Assembly (NCBI GenBank): GCA_903895195.1
Contig: CAITSZ010000012.1
Span: forward strand, 37,303-101,302
Reading direction: 5' to 3'
Origin: an uncultured Chlorobiaceae bacterium
GTDB lineage: Bacteria; Bacteroidota; Chlorobiia; Chlorobiales; Chlorobiaceae
Length of the DNA: 64,000 bases
Shown here: in pieces, positions 16,603 through 24,306 of the stretch
Position numbering within the stretch: position 1 is the first letter of the stretch
Layout of the letters: the number at the start of each line of letters is the position of its first letter
Made by a program: the position numbers and the translations under genes
Notes under the pieces: generated by a model
The model's database searches: none
Told to the model about the DNA's origin: nothing
Seen by the model: only the letters and a program-made list of their open reading frames with translations

Positions 16603-17649
16603 CTAGTTTGGCAACAAAGGGAGCCTTGATACAGTGGTACAAGTTATGAATTTCCAGTCCCTCGACGGTCGCCCATCCACTACAGGCACCTGAATTATTA
16701 CTTGAAACCATGTCGGGATGGTTCCCAGTTGCTCTTTAATTTTTGTTTTTAATCTTTCTATCTGTGTGTCTTCCGAGATAATTCTGGATGCCGCTTCCGT
16801 TCCCTGGGAATTGACTCCGGCACAAATAATGACAACTTTCGATAAGTCAAAGGGGCTTGGTGTTCTTGTTATGATTGCATAATCCTCCTTAATGTCGAAC
16901 GGTGTGCGCCCGGCCCCCCACTTAGGCTCGTATTTTTTTACTCCGTTTTTGTAAATAGCGCCATCATAGGAACGATACGGGATATTCCAACAGAGCATAT
17001 AAGCTGCTATCTTATCAATAAATTTTTGAGAATAACAGTGAGATATCCATCCGCCCAAAAGGATAAGATTTTCGTCTGGATAACCGGAGTTTGACTGGGC
17101 TACTTTGATTGAGTTTATTCTGTGTTTAATAAAAAACTCTTTTATTGATAGAAGGCCTAATGCCTCTCCTATCCCTGTATACTCATCCAGCGATTCAATA
17201 ACGTGTCTGAAAGTGGTATCTCCCACATTTATTTCGTGGCCGATATCCAATAGGTGTAAGTCCATCAACGACTGTTGCGGTATATCGGAAATCGATTGCT
17301 TGTGAAAATGGGTTACTAAAGCATTCTGTTCTTCCTTATTGAGATATTTGTAAACGGGTGGGTTGCTGAGGATGATGGTGCCACCACTCTTGAAAAATTC
17401 TGAGTACAGGAAACCATTGTCCGCAAAATTTTCTCTTTCTAACTTTATCTCTAATACTGAAGGGCTTGGCATCCAGTCATTCAGTTTTAAGCCGAGACCA
17501 AATACAAGTAAAAGGACAGAGAAAACAATTCCACTAAGCTTATATAACTGAGAAACTGGTAGGCTTAAAATGTCTTTTATTGTCCATTGTTCTGGTGGCT
17601 TGGTTGCCTTAGCCTCTTCGTTCTTCTTAGAATTCACATTCATTTTCAT
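16603..17649 (-). CDS. Membrane-anchored protein of unknown function
   Basis: 348 residues. A charged N-terminus of about 35 residues is followed by one membrane segment (IVFSVLLLVFGLGL), then a large soluble region. That region has two alpha/beta-like signatures: ENLILLGGWISHCYSQ near residue 190 and DLSKVVIICAGVNSQGTEAA near residue 275. They look like strand-loop segments of a nucleotide- or sugar-binding fold, but I cannot name the family. Codon use and lower GC fit a normal gene. It lies alone in the island, converging on the repeat block downstream. A ligand-sensing or defence role would be speculation. Confidence 0.65.
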   Translation of the reverse strand: MKMNVNSKKNEEAKATKPPEQWTIKDILSLPVSQLYKLSGIVFSVLLLVFGLGLKLNDWMPSPSVLEIKLERENFADNGFLYSEFFKSGGTIILSNPPVYKYLNKEEQNALVTHFHKQSISDIPQQSLMDLHLLDIGHEINVGDTTFRHVIESLDEYTGIGEALGLLSIKEFFIKHRINSIKVAQSNSGYPDENLILLGGWISHCYSQKFIDKIAAYMLCWNIPYRSYDGAIYKNGVKKYEPKWGAGRTPFDIKEDYAIITRTPSPFDLSKVVIICAGVNSQGTEAASRIISEDTQIERLKTKIKEQLGTIPTWFQVIIQVPVVDGRPSRDWKFITCTTVSRLPLLPN

Positions 17650-17880
17650 CGTTTCTTAAAGTCTAACGCCGCAAATAACCGGCCAACAATAATTAGATGG
17701 ATTCACCTATATCGCAGAATTTTAAATTCTAACTGATATAAGCCGTAAATTCAAAATCATATAAAACGCCGTTAACTTTCTTATTCTTTGCTACTTATAT
17801 GGAAAGGCCTAAGACTGTTGCGTACAACCCGTAGTTCCATAAGTTGCTGAATGGTTAGAGCGTTGGAAAATTTACGTCAT
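17650..17880. other. AT-rich gene-free stretch
   Basis: No coding frame and no recognised repeat; leads into the Nif11 remnant. Confidence 0.4.
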
Positions 17881-17985
17881 ATTCAGCAAACTTCCATCGA
17901 TATCTTCAATGGCTATGATGCGCTCCCTGAATGCCTCGTCCGATTATATCTTTTCGATGAACGCTCTTGCATGATCTGCTGACAT
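17881..17985 (-). pseudogene. Nif11 precursor remnant with in-frame stop
   Basis: From an ATG at 17985 the frame reads MSADHARAFIEKI, then a TAA stop where intact genes have ATGAAA, then SDEAFRERIIAIEDID before similarity ends. The conserved promoter still lies upstream at 18031-18059, as does the GGGTTGG tract. This is a truncated, nonsense-mutated leader with no acidic C-terminal part and no core. Confidence 0.8.
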
Positions 17986-18030
17986 AAAATTCTCCATGGG
18001 TTGGTGATAATCTAGCGAGCTTTTACTCTG

Positions 18031-18059
18031 AAGCTACGCGTTTGCGGCAGCAATTGCAA
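18031..18059 (-). promoter_or_regulatory. Cassette promoter retained before a dead Nif11 gene
   Basis: Minus strand TTGCAA (18059-18054), 17 bases, TAGCTT (18036-18031), kept before the pseudogene at 17985. Confidence 0.6.
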
Positions 18060-18340
18060 AAGCAGCCTGCAGCCTGCTCCCCCCGCCCCCCGTCGCCCCC
18101 CGTCGCTTCACTTCGTTCCACTCCTCGCTGCCAGCATGCCGCGCACCTATGCTACTCTGCTGTTGAAGAGCTTTGCCGGAGTGTCACCTTACCTTTGAGG
18201 CTGTTATCCTGTTTCTTCATTAGACGTGGCAAAGGGCCCATAGCGCCATACTTGCCGCTCACTGATGTTCGCCGCAAGCACAGCACTCTAACCCTTGCCT
18301 TGCCCTTCATAGTTTACTTTAAGATCAAAAAAGCGGGATT
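18060..18340. repeat. Island repeat block
   Basis: The stretch at about 18147-18249 (words GTTGAAGAGCTTTG and CGGAGTGTCACCTTACCTTT) is repeated in direct orientation at about 19221-19322, about 1.07 kb away. The 82-residue gene at 18341-18589 lies between the two copies. Confidence 0.7.
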
Positions 18341-18589
18341 TTATACAGTAAGCAGTGCAGATTGAACTGAATCTATCAGCGCGATTAGTTCTGTCGGGTT
18401 TAGAACAACTTGGGTACCAACATAACCCGCTCGAACTACTGGGTTTACTCCATTTTTTGAAATCACTCCATCAAGATGTTTCAGGTAGTTAGAAACAATA
18501 ACTGCTGTTGCCTGATTGACCCCGAGGGCTATCTGGTCAGCTTTACTCATTGTTGTTGAGACTGGCATAGCAAACGTGACTTGTTCCAT
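18341..18589 (-). CDS. Small protein of unknown function
   Basis: 82 residues. A strong CAGGAGAG site 5 bases before the ATG argues for a real gene. The sequence begins MEQVTFAMPVSTTMSKADQ, has a helical middle (ATAVIVSNYLKHLDGVI) and ends in a hydrophobic helix. No signal peptide, no Cys and no Gly-Gly site, so it is not another precursor of the Nif11 type. It lies between two direct copies of a 100-base repeat, so it may be a single-gene cassette of the island. I do not recognise the family. Confidence 0.6.
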   Translation of the reverse strand: MEQVTFAMPVSTTMSKADQIALGVNQATAVIVSNYLKHLDGVISKNGVNPVVRAGYVGTQVVLNPTELIALIDSVQSALLTV

Positions 18590-19649
18590 AATCTCTCCTG
18601 TTAATTGTTGTTGAAGTGGACGAGTTACACCGTTGATAGAAATGTCCTGGAGCCCTACTAATCGATCGGGCTTGCAAAATGGGTACGCAAGAAAAAGTCA
18701 CGACACGCAGACAGACTGAAACCGTAAAAAGCTACAGACCTGAATGTTTTTCTGAGCTTATTCAGTTGTATATTTTTGACGGATAATTAGAGTACCTCAG
18801 AAATAGAGCTGTAAATAGCTAAAAGCAACAAACTGCAGAGAGTATATCATCTTATGAAACAAAGTATTAGCTATGGTTCAATGTGTTAAGGTCAAGGAAT
18901 AGACAGTCTTGTAACTGATATATTTCAAATCAAGACAATTCGGAGGTATCGAAAGGACTACCATGTAATGCAGTCTTGTATGAGAACAACGCATTAATGA
19001 TAAATTAGTGAGGACTGAATTTAAGAATAATTTAATAAACCCGAATGGAAGATACAAGACGTGAAGTATAATATTCATGTTTCCGTAATCTGAAATCTAT
19101 TTGTCCTGCGGAGATTACAACATGCAAGAGAAATCATTTGCTCGCGATGTTGATTACTAAGCCCCGTTTCGCGTCAGTTGCATTGTAAACATTTTCGAAT
19201 GCCCTTCGCTTCGCTCAGCGCTATGCTGCTCTACAGTTGAAGAGCTTTGGCGGAGTGTCACCTTACCTTTGTATCTGTTATCCTGATGCTTCAATAGTCG
19301 TGGCGAGTGGCACAGAGCGCCGTTAGTGCATGTTTTGATTATGGCTTGGCGGTGCCGGGCAGAATAGATTTAGCGTGAGAGGTTGGCATTGGCAGCGAAG
19401 GCACGCAGCGAGAGGGCGCGGGGAGAAAAGAGGGCGCCTTTTAGAAACACCAGCAAGAATTTCTCTAATCTACCCTTGATGGGGACGTTACGGTCATTTG
19501 TTTCTTAAATTAAAAAACTTAATGCCGTATTTTATAGTGTTTTGATGTGTAAATTAAAATGCAATTTCAGACCATTCTGGAAAACGGGTATGGTGAAGAT
19601 AATTATGTTTTTTTTAGCAAGAAGTTGTTACGAAAAATGGAGATAATTA
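18590..19649. other. Long gene-free stretch with repeats
   Basis: About 1.06 kb. The left half (to 19140) is AT-rich without credible genes. At 18945-18962 it holds an inverted copy of the 18-base motif GGTAGTCCTTTCGATACC, also found at 39.5 and 58.4 kb. The right half (19170-19440) holds island repeats, one matching 18147-18249 and one matching about 16455-16520. Confidence 0.6.
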
Positions 19650-20273
19650 ATGACAATACCTCGATATGCAGTTGAAAAAGAATATGAAATTCTGCGCGCT
19701 GAGTTGGTTGATGGAAAGAAATATGTATTTGAAAGGCCATTTCTGATAATTACCGGTGCTCTCGCATCTATTCAACTAGTAGCAAACGAATATGCAATTT
19801 TATTTGCACCCATAGTCGTTTGTCTCCTATCATTCAATTTCTGGTTTACTGTAAATAGGATGGGGAGCATGGCCAGAATAATAGCGTATATTGTACTGAT
19901 CCTTGATGACCAAGATTCGCCATGGTTTGGCTGGGAGACATCGCTCAGAAAGTATCGGAAATGGTTAAAGATAGATAAATTAGGTATTAGGAAAATACCT
20001 GTATCTGAGGATGCTGCGTCTGATAGTTTACGTTTTTACCCGGTGATTTTTTACATACATGTGATCGCTAATTGGCTCATAGTAGCACTATCCGTTGCTT
20101 ATACAGTCTTAATGCCTTGTTCGATAACTTTTCTAATTGTCATTATTACTTTAATTAGTGTATGCGTATTTACTTATTATGCTAACAATAATAGTCCAGG
20201 TATTCTTCGGCTGGAAATTGAACAAAATAGGATAGTGTGGAAAAAGGTGTTCAAAAATTGGAATACTCTATGA
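19650..20273 (+). CDS. Small integral membrane protein of unknown function
   Basis: 207 residues with two hydrophobic hairpins: one around residues 27-60 (ITGALASIQLVANEYAILFAPIVVCLL) and one around 130-175. A charged loop between them contains WFGWETSLRKYRKWLK. AT-rich compared with the flanking GC-rich repeats, which suggests separate origin. GGAGATAATTA before the ATG serves as a ribosome site. It stands alone with repeats on both sides. No family recognised. Confidence 0.65.
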   Translation: MTIPRYAVEKEYEILRAELVDGKKYVFERPFLIITGALASIQLVANEYAILFAPIVVCLLSFNFWFTVNRMGSMARIIAYIVLILDDQDSPWFGWETSLRKYRKWLKIDKLGIRKIPVSEDAASDSLRFYPVIFYIHVIANWLIVALSVAYTVLMPCSITFLIVIITLISVCVFTYYANNNSPGILRLEIEQNRIVWKKVFKNWNTL

Positions 20274-20390
20274 CCTAGTAAGCTTTCCAAGCCTCTGCCG
20301 CTCATCGCTGCCAAAGCGCCGCACTCCCCTCCGGGCTGCATTCGCTGCTATTCGGTCTATGTCCGCTCCGGCATCGAAAAGGTAACCTGG

Positions 20391-20417
20391 CAAAAATCAG
20401 CCCCACTCATGGGGTTT
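20391..20417 (-). terminator. 3' hairpin of precursor E cassette
   Basis: Same CCCC-ATGAGT-GGGG hairpin and T-run as after precursor C, inside the shared 94-base repeat (20333-20426). Here it overlaps the last codons and stop of precursor E. Confidence 0.6.
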
Positions 20418-20720
20418 ACCGGAGGCCCATTGCTGCAATTCAAGTTCTTTATCCGTTAACCTCTTTATCATGATCCCTGTCGTAATGACCTCATCAATAC
20501 GATGTCTCGGATCATTCGCTCCGCTACTATGTGCTTGATCTAAATCATCATCCCTCAACTCGCCATGCACCTCTTTGACCTCCTCTTTGGTAAACGCAAA
20601 TCCTGCTTCGCTTGCCGCAACAAGCCTTGCATCGACATCTTCAATTGCAACGATGCCATTGCGGAATGCTTCGTCCGATTTCATCTTTTCGAGGAACGCT
20701 CTTGCCTGATCTAATGACAT
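20397..20720 (-). CDS. Chimeric Nif11-type precursor E
   Basis: 107 residues from the ATG at 20720. Residues 1-61 match the leader of precursor C almost exactly, from MSLDQARAFLEKMKSD to ELRDDDLDQA. The sequence then switches abruptly: the AAGA cut site is replaced by HSSGANDPRHRIDEVITTG and a further polar stretch ending WASGKPHEWG. There is no Gly-Gly, no C-terminal Cys, and the frame closes inside the terminator hairpin. This looks like a recombination product that joined a leader to foreign DNA. It may be non-functional, or a leader with a new kind of cargo. The promoter is intact, with the best -10 match of the set. Confidence 0.7.
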   Translation of the reverse strand: MSLDQARAFLEKMKSDEAFRNGIVAIEDVDARLVAASEAGFAFTKEEVKEVHGELRDDDLDQAHSSGANDPRHRIDEVITTGIMIKRLTDKELELQQWASGKPHEWG

Positions 20721-20766
20721 GATATTCTCCACGGGTTGGGGGGTGAGCAAAGAATCTAACATTTGC

Positions 20767-20795
20767 ATATTACGCTTTTGCTAAGGCAATTGCTA
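20767..20795 (-). promoter_or_regulatory. Cassette promoter (precursor E)
   Basis: Minus strand TAGCAA (20795-20790), 17 bases, TAATAT (20772-20767). The -35 has one change from TTGCAA; the -10 is close to consensus. Confidence 0.6.
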
Positions 20796-20894
20796 AAGTC
20801 GCCCCACAAATCCAAAACCCCCGCCACTCCGCTTCGCTCCACTCCACGCTGCTTGCTCGCCTTGCTGCCTGCTTGGAGTGGTAACTCACACTCA

Positions 20895-22061
20895 CTACTT
20901 ACTGATAAAACCCCATTTACCTGTCTTGTCATCTCCTATCATTACTGGTACCAGTCCTTCTTTTATTATCAATCCTACTGCTGAAAACTGTGGATTGACA
21001 ACCATTTTTCCTGTCTTATCAATGAACCCCCATTTCCCTGTTGCTTCATTTCCAATCCTTACTGGTGCCAGTCCTTCAGAAAAACCCAACATAGTACGAT
21101 CAAACCGGAGATTTATCACCATCTTACCTGACTTGTCAATAAACCCCCATTTCCCTGTTGCTTCATCCCCAATCCTGACGGCTGCCAGTCCGTCCGAAAA
21201 TTCAAAACCAATAACAAACTGAGGTTTGATCACAACCCTGCCGATCTTGTCAATAAAACCGCTTTTTCCAGAGGGACAATTATAATCCGGATCAATATGC
21301 TCTATTCTATCATCAACAGAAAAACCGACAAGTCCTTCAGAAAATGCGCTGAGCGCATCAAACTGAGGATTTATAACCATCTTACCAGTCTTGTCTATGA
21401 CACCCCATTTATCTCCAACTTCAACGGATGCAAGTCCTTCTGAAAAACAAAAAACACCACCGACTTGATTAAACTGAGGATTGATCACCATCTTACCTCT
21501 CTTGTCTATGAACCCGTATCTACCCTTTTCCAAATTTCCAATCCTGACTGATGCAAGTCCTTCTGAAAATTTATGAGCGTCATCAAACTGAACAGGTATC
21601 ACCATCTTGCCTCTCTTGTCTATAAACCCGTATTTTCCCTTTTCTATACTGCCAATCCTAACTGGTGCCAATCCCTCTGAAAATTCTCCAACCTCATCAA
21701 ACTGAGGACTAATAACCATCTTCCCTTCCTTGTCTATAAATCCCCATTTACCTCCAACCCTAACATTGGTAAGTCCATCAGAAAATCGACTAGAACAGTC
21801 AAACTGAGGAGTGATGACCATCCGACCTGTCTTGTCTATGAAACCCCATTTGTCTCCAACTTCAACGGATGCAAGTCCTTCTGAAAAACCATTCAATTCA
21901 ACATCATCAAACTGAGGTTTGATGACCATTTCACCAGTCTTATAAACTGTGCTCGACTCACCGATGCCTTTAATCTTGTCGCACCCTAACAGGAGGCAGA
22001 ATAATGAAATGAGAACGATAGAATAAATGTGCCTATGATGATTATAAGAGTATGTGAGCAT
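20895..22061 (-). CDS. WG-repeat lipoprotein
   Basis: 388 residues. The N-terminus has a hydrophobic signal with lipobox CLLLGC (Cys27). The rest is nine to ten repeats of about 36 residues with the core KWGFIDKTGKMVINPQFD followed by FSEGLASVRIG, the WG (KWG) beta-propeller-like repeat. Such proteins are surface or periplasmic and are thought to mediate binding; no catalytic residues are visible. Repeats are well conserved internally, so copy number may vary between strains. It is a single gene between precursors E and F on the same strand, with island repeats on both sides. Confidence 0.85.
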   Translation of the reverse strand: MLTYSYNHHRHIYSIVLISLFCLLLGCDKIKGIGESSTVYKTGEMVIKPQFDDVELNGFSEGLASVEVGDKWGFIDKTGRMVITPQFDCSSRFSDGLTNVRVGGKWGFIDKEGKMVISPQFDEVGEFSEGLAPVRIGSIEKGKYGFIDKRGKMVIPVQFDDAHKFSEGLASVRIGNLEKGRYGFIDKRGKMVINPQFNQVGGVFCFSEGLASVEVGDKWGVIDKTGKMVINPQFDALSAFSEGLVGFSVDDRIEHIDPDYNCPSGKSGFIDKIGRVVIKPQFVIGFEFSDGLAAVRIGDEATGKWGFIDKSGKMVINLRFDRTMLGFSEGLAPVRIGNEATGKWGFIDKTGKMVVNPQFSAVGLIIKEGLVPVMIGDDKTGKWGFISK

Positions 22062-22354
22062 CTTTATAGGATTTGTGCTAACTGCTTAAAAATGAAAACT
22101 TTACTATTACCACTTCATAGTTTAACGAAAATCCACCTGATATTTGCCGCAGCAGCACAAGCCAGCACCCAGGCACGAGCACTGCCTGCCGCCAGAGGTG
22201 AACGCTGGCTCCAAAACAGCAACGCCAAGCCAAGACGCCAAATGCAAGCTCTTCCGCAAAAGCTCAGCCAGCATACGCCAACGCCCGCCCTGCCGCCAGC
22301 AAGCGCAGCGCGCAGAAAGCTGTATAGAGACAAGTGACCACTGCACATTATCTC
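22062..22354. repeat. GC-rich island repeat
   Basis: Non-coding segment between the WG-repeat gene and precursor F. Overlapping open frames on both strands reflect composition only. Confidence 0.5.
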
Positions 22355-22570
22355 TCAGCAATATACCGGCGTCCCACCAGCTGCCTTATCCAGGTCATCA
22401 TCACTCAATTCGCTCTGAACCTCTTTGACCTCCTCATCGGTAAACACAAATCCTGCTTTGCTGGCCGCTGCATGCCTTGCATCAACATCTTCAATTGCAG
22501 TAATGACATCACTGAATGCTTTATCCGATTTCATCTTCTCAATGAACGCTCTTGCCTGATCTAATGACAT
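22355..22570 (-). CDS. Nif11-type RiPP precursor F (five-residue core)
   Basis: 71 residues from the ATG at 22570. The leader is of the second subgroup: MSLDQARAFIEKMKSDKAF, EDVDARHAAASKAGFVFTDE, ELSDDDLDKAAGG. The sequence after Gly-Gly is only TPVYC, which would be among the shortest RiPP cores. It keeps the C-terminal Tyr-Cys seen in precursor B. The stop codon is intact and the promoter and AAGGAA site are in place, so the short core is unlikely to be a trivial truncation, though a nonsense change in a longer core cannot be excluded. Confidence 0.82.
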   Translation of the reverse strand: MSLDQARAFIEKMKSDKAFSDVITAIEDVDARHAAASKAGFVFTDEEVKEVQSELSDDDLDKAAGGTPVYC

Positions 22571-22615
22571 GAAATTTCCTTGGGTTGGGGGTTGAGAACT
22601 AATCTTATCATTGGA

Positions 22616-22644
22616 AAGGTATGTGAATGCGACAGCTATTGCAA
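22616..22644 (-). promoter_or_regulatory. Conserved Nif11-cassette promoter (precursor F)
   Basis: Minus strand TTGCAA (22644-22639), 17 bases, TACCTT (22621-22616). Confidence 0.62.
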
Positions 22645-22767
22645 AATACCGGAAGCCAGAAGCTCCTGCCTGGCAGTCGCAACAGCACAGCGATGCACTC
22701 CGCCCTGCCAGGCTCCGTTTGCGCAGCATTGCCGTCGCTATCTCTGCCTTCGCACCCGGATGCTCTC

Positions 22768-22866
22768 CTTATGTGTGCATTGAAATCCTTCGCTCTTGAT
22801 AAATGCCAAGCGCGCGGCAGCGGCTTCAATTGCCGTGAAACGTTCTTTGAACGCAGCGCATGCAAG
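22768..22866 (-). pseudogene. Internal fragment of a Nif11 leader
   Basis: The minus strand reads AFKERFTAIEAAAARLAFIK followed by SEGFQC, the middle of a DCSE-type leader, with no start, no acidic C-terminal part and no core. It is embedded in GC-rich island repeat between precursors F and G. Confidence 0.75.
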
Positions 22867-22965
22867 CTACGCAAGGGCGGATTCAAGCCGTCTTTGAACA
22901 AAGTTACATTATTACATTTATGCTCTTTGCCTCACGATAGGGGTTAACCGGGGGAACGGCTACTG

Positions 22966-23205
22966 TCAACAACTATAGGACATACCCCAAAATAAAGATT
23001 TTGATTTACCCCCCGCCGCCGCATCAAGATCCTGATCACTCAACTCACCTGACACCTCTTTAATCTCTGCCTCGCTGCAATCAAACCCTTCGCTCTGGAT
23101 GCAGACCAGCCGCGCGGCAACATCCTCTATGGCCATAACACGCTTGGCAAACGCTTCGTCTGACTTCATCCTCGCGATGAACAATCTTGCCTGGTCTAAT
23201 GACAT
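22966..23205 (-). CDS. Nif11-type RiPP precursor G
   Basis: 79 residues. The leader, MSLDQARLFIARMKSDEAF to ELSDQDLDAAAGG, is the closest relative of that of precursor B. The core is KSKSLFWGMSYSC: 13 residues with Phe-Trp and a C-terminal Cys. It does not align with the core of B despite the near-identical leader. AAGGAGG before the ATG and a conserved promoter upstream. On the 3' side the sequence CCCCTATCGTGAGG is a weaker form of the cassette hairpin. This is the precursor gene nearest to the export operon on the same strand. Confidence 0.88.
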   Translation of the reverse strand: MSLDQARLFIARMKSDEAFAKRVMAIEDVAARLVCIQSEGFDCSEAEIKEVSGELSDQDLDAAAGGKSKSLFWGMSYSC

Positions 23206-23249
23206 GACATCCTCCTTGGGTTGGGGTTAAGTAATGATTTTAACACTTG

Positions 23250-23278
23250 AAGCTACGCTTTAAAGGCAGGAATTGCAA
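23250..23278 (-). promoter_or_regulatory. Conserved Nif11-cassette promoter (precursor G)
   Basis: Minus strand TTGCAA (23278-23273), 17 bases, TAGCTT (23255-23250). Confidence 0.65.
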
Positions 23279-23597
23279 AAGCAGTAATGTCCGCTCCGTG
23301 CCTCGCAACGTTAAAAGGGCGAAAGCACCATCAGCTCAGCGGGCAAGCCTGCGGCTTGAAGAGCATTCTGCGCGGCTGCGCTTGGTTGGCGACAGGACGG
23401 GCATTGGCGAAGCAAGCCAAGAGAGTGCTGTCATGGAAAAACGTTTTCAGACCTTTCTCATTTTTAACAGGATATACCTGGAAATAAAAAGTATTTAATC
23501 AGAAAAAATGTTACTATTGATACGTCTGAGTTATCAGCAACACCCATCATTGTTTTGTGGAGTGTTTCATTCGTCTACCAATAAACCCCAAAAAGTC
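23279..23597. other. Gap between precursor G and the beta-barrel gene
   Basis: Island repeat remnants to about 23420, then AT-rich sequence that should hold the promoter of the gene at 23598. No gene called. Confidence 0.45.
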
Positions 23598-24236
23598 ATG
23601 AAAAAAATTCTTCTAGCAACGGTCGTTGCAATTTCATTTGCTATGCCAAATGCTTTTGCAGAGAATGCTAACAATTCAAGTGCATATGTCGGTGTGGACA
23701 CTGGTGCCGCATTTATTAAGGATGATAGTCAGGCATCAGCTCAGTCACTTGTAAATACTAATGGCGGTTCGGCAATAGTTGTACAAGATCTTCGTAGTTT
23801 GGTTGGTCGGATATATGCTGGCTACCATATTAACAAGACTTTTGCAGTTGAGTTAGGTTACTTGGCATCGGGAGATTATAAAGAAACTGCGACAGGTATC
23901 TCTAGTGGTGTCGTGTACGGTCGTGATACTAAAATTTCCTTTAGTGGCCTAGATTACTCATTACTGATAAGACCAAGTGAATCGTTGAATGGCCTTTTTG
24001 TTAAAGTAGGTGGACATTCGATAGGAACATCTGTTGATTATACCTCGGTAAATATGATTTCTTCTTCAGGTAGTTCAAAAATTAATGGTACTGGATATTT
24101 AGTAGGTGTTGGATATCAAGAACAACTCTCAAGCGCTATTGATGCTCGTGTTGCTTATACATATTATAATAAAGTTTCTGGAGTCAGTGAGAGTAATATA
24201 AATGCGTTAACTATCGGAGTGTTAGTCAAATTCTAG
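23598..24236 (+). CDS. Small outer-membrane beta-barrel protein
   Basis: 212 residues from the ATG at 23598, chosen because it starts a clean signal peptide (MKKILLATVVAISFAMPNAFA). The mature part has the alternating polar and aromatic pattern of an eight-stranded barrel of the OmpA/OmpW-like porin class: GVDTGAAFIKDD, RIYAGYHINKTFAVELGYL, and the final strand NALTIGVLVKF with a C-terminal Phe. AT-rich like the 19650 gene and unlike the surrounding repeats. A strong intrinsic terminator follows. Role unknown; it could be an adhesin or a passive porin. Confidence 0.78.
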   Translation: MKKILLATVVAISFAMPNAFAENANNSSAYVGVDTGAAFIKDDSQASAQSLVNTNGGSAIVVQDLRSLVGRIYAGYHINKTFAVELGYLASGDYKETATGISSGVVYGRDTKISFSGLDYSLLIRPSESLNGLFVKVGGHSIGTSVDYTSVNMISSSGSSKINGTGYLVGVGYQEQLSSAIDARVAYTYYNKVSGVSESNINALTIGVLVKF

Positions 24237-24269
24237 TTGACGGAACCATAAGCGACATCCTTCAAATCA

Positions 24270-24306
24270 AAAAAAAGTCCTGAAATCAATCAGGACTTTT
24301 TTTTGA
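24270..24306 (+). terminator. Intrinsic terminator of the beta-barrel gene
   Basis: AAAAGTCCTGA (24273-24283) pairs with TCAGGACTTTT (24290-24300), followed by four more T. The A-run on the left would let it work in both directions. Confidence 0.85.

Noticed and set aside
18878..19078. 66-codon minus-strand frame
   Set aside because: AT-rich chance frame overlapping the 18-base motif; no ribosome site.
7737..23205. Diversity-generating retroelement behind the variable cores
   Set aside because: No reverse transcriptase, template repeat or adenine-biased substitution pattern is visible; whole cores differ in length.
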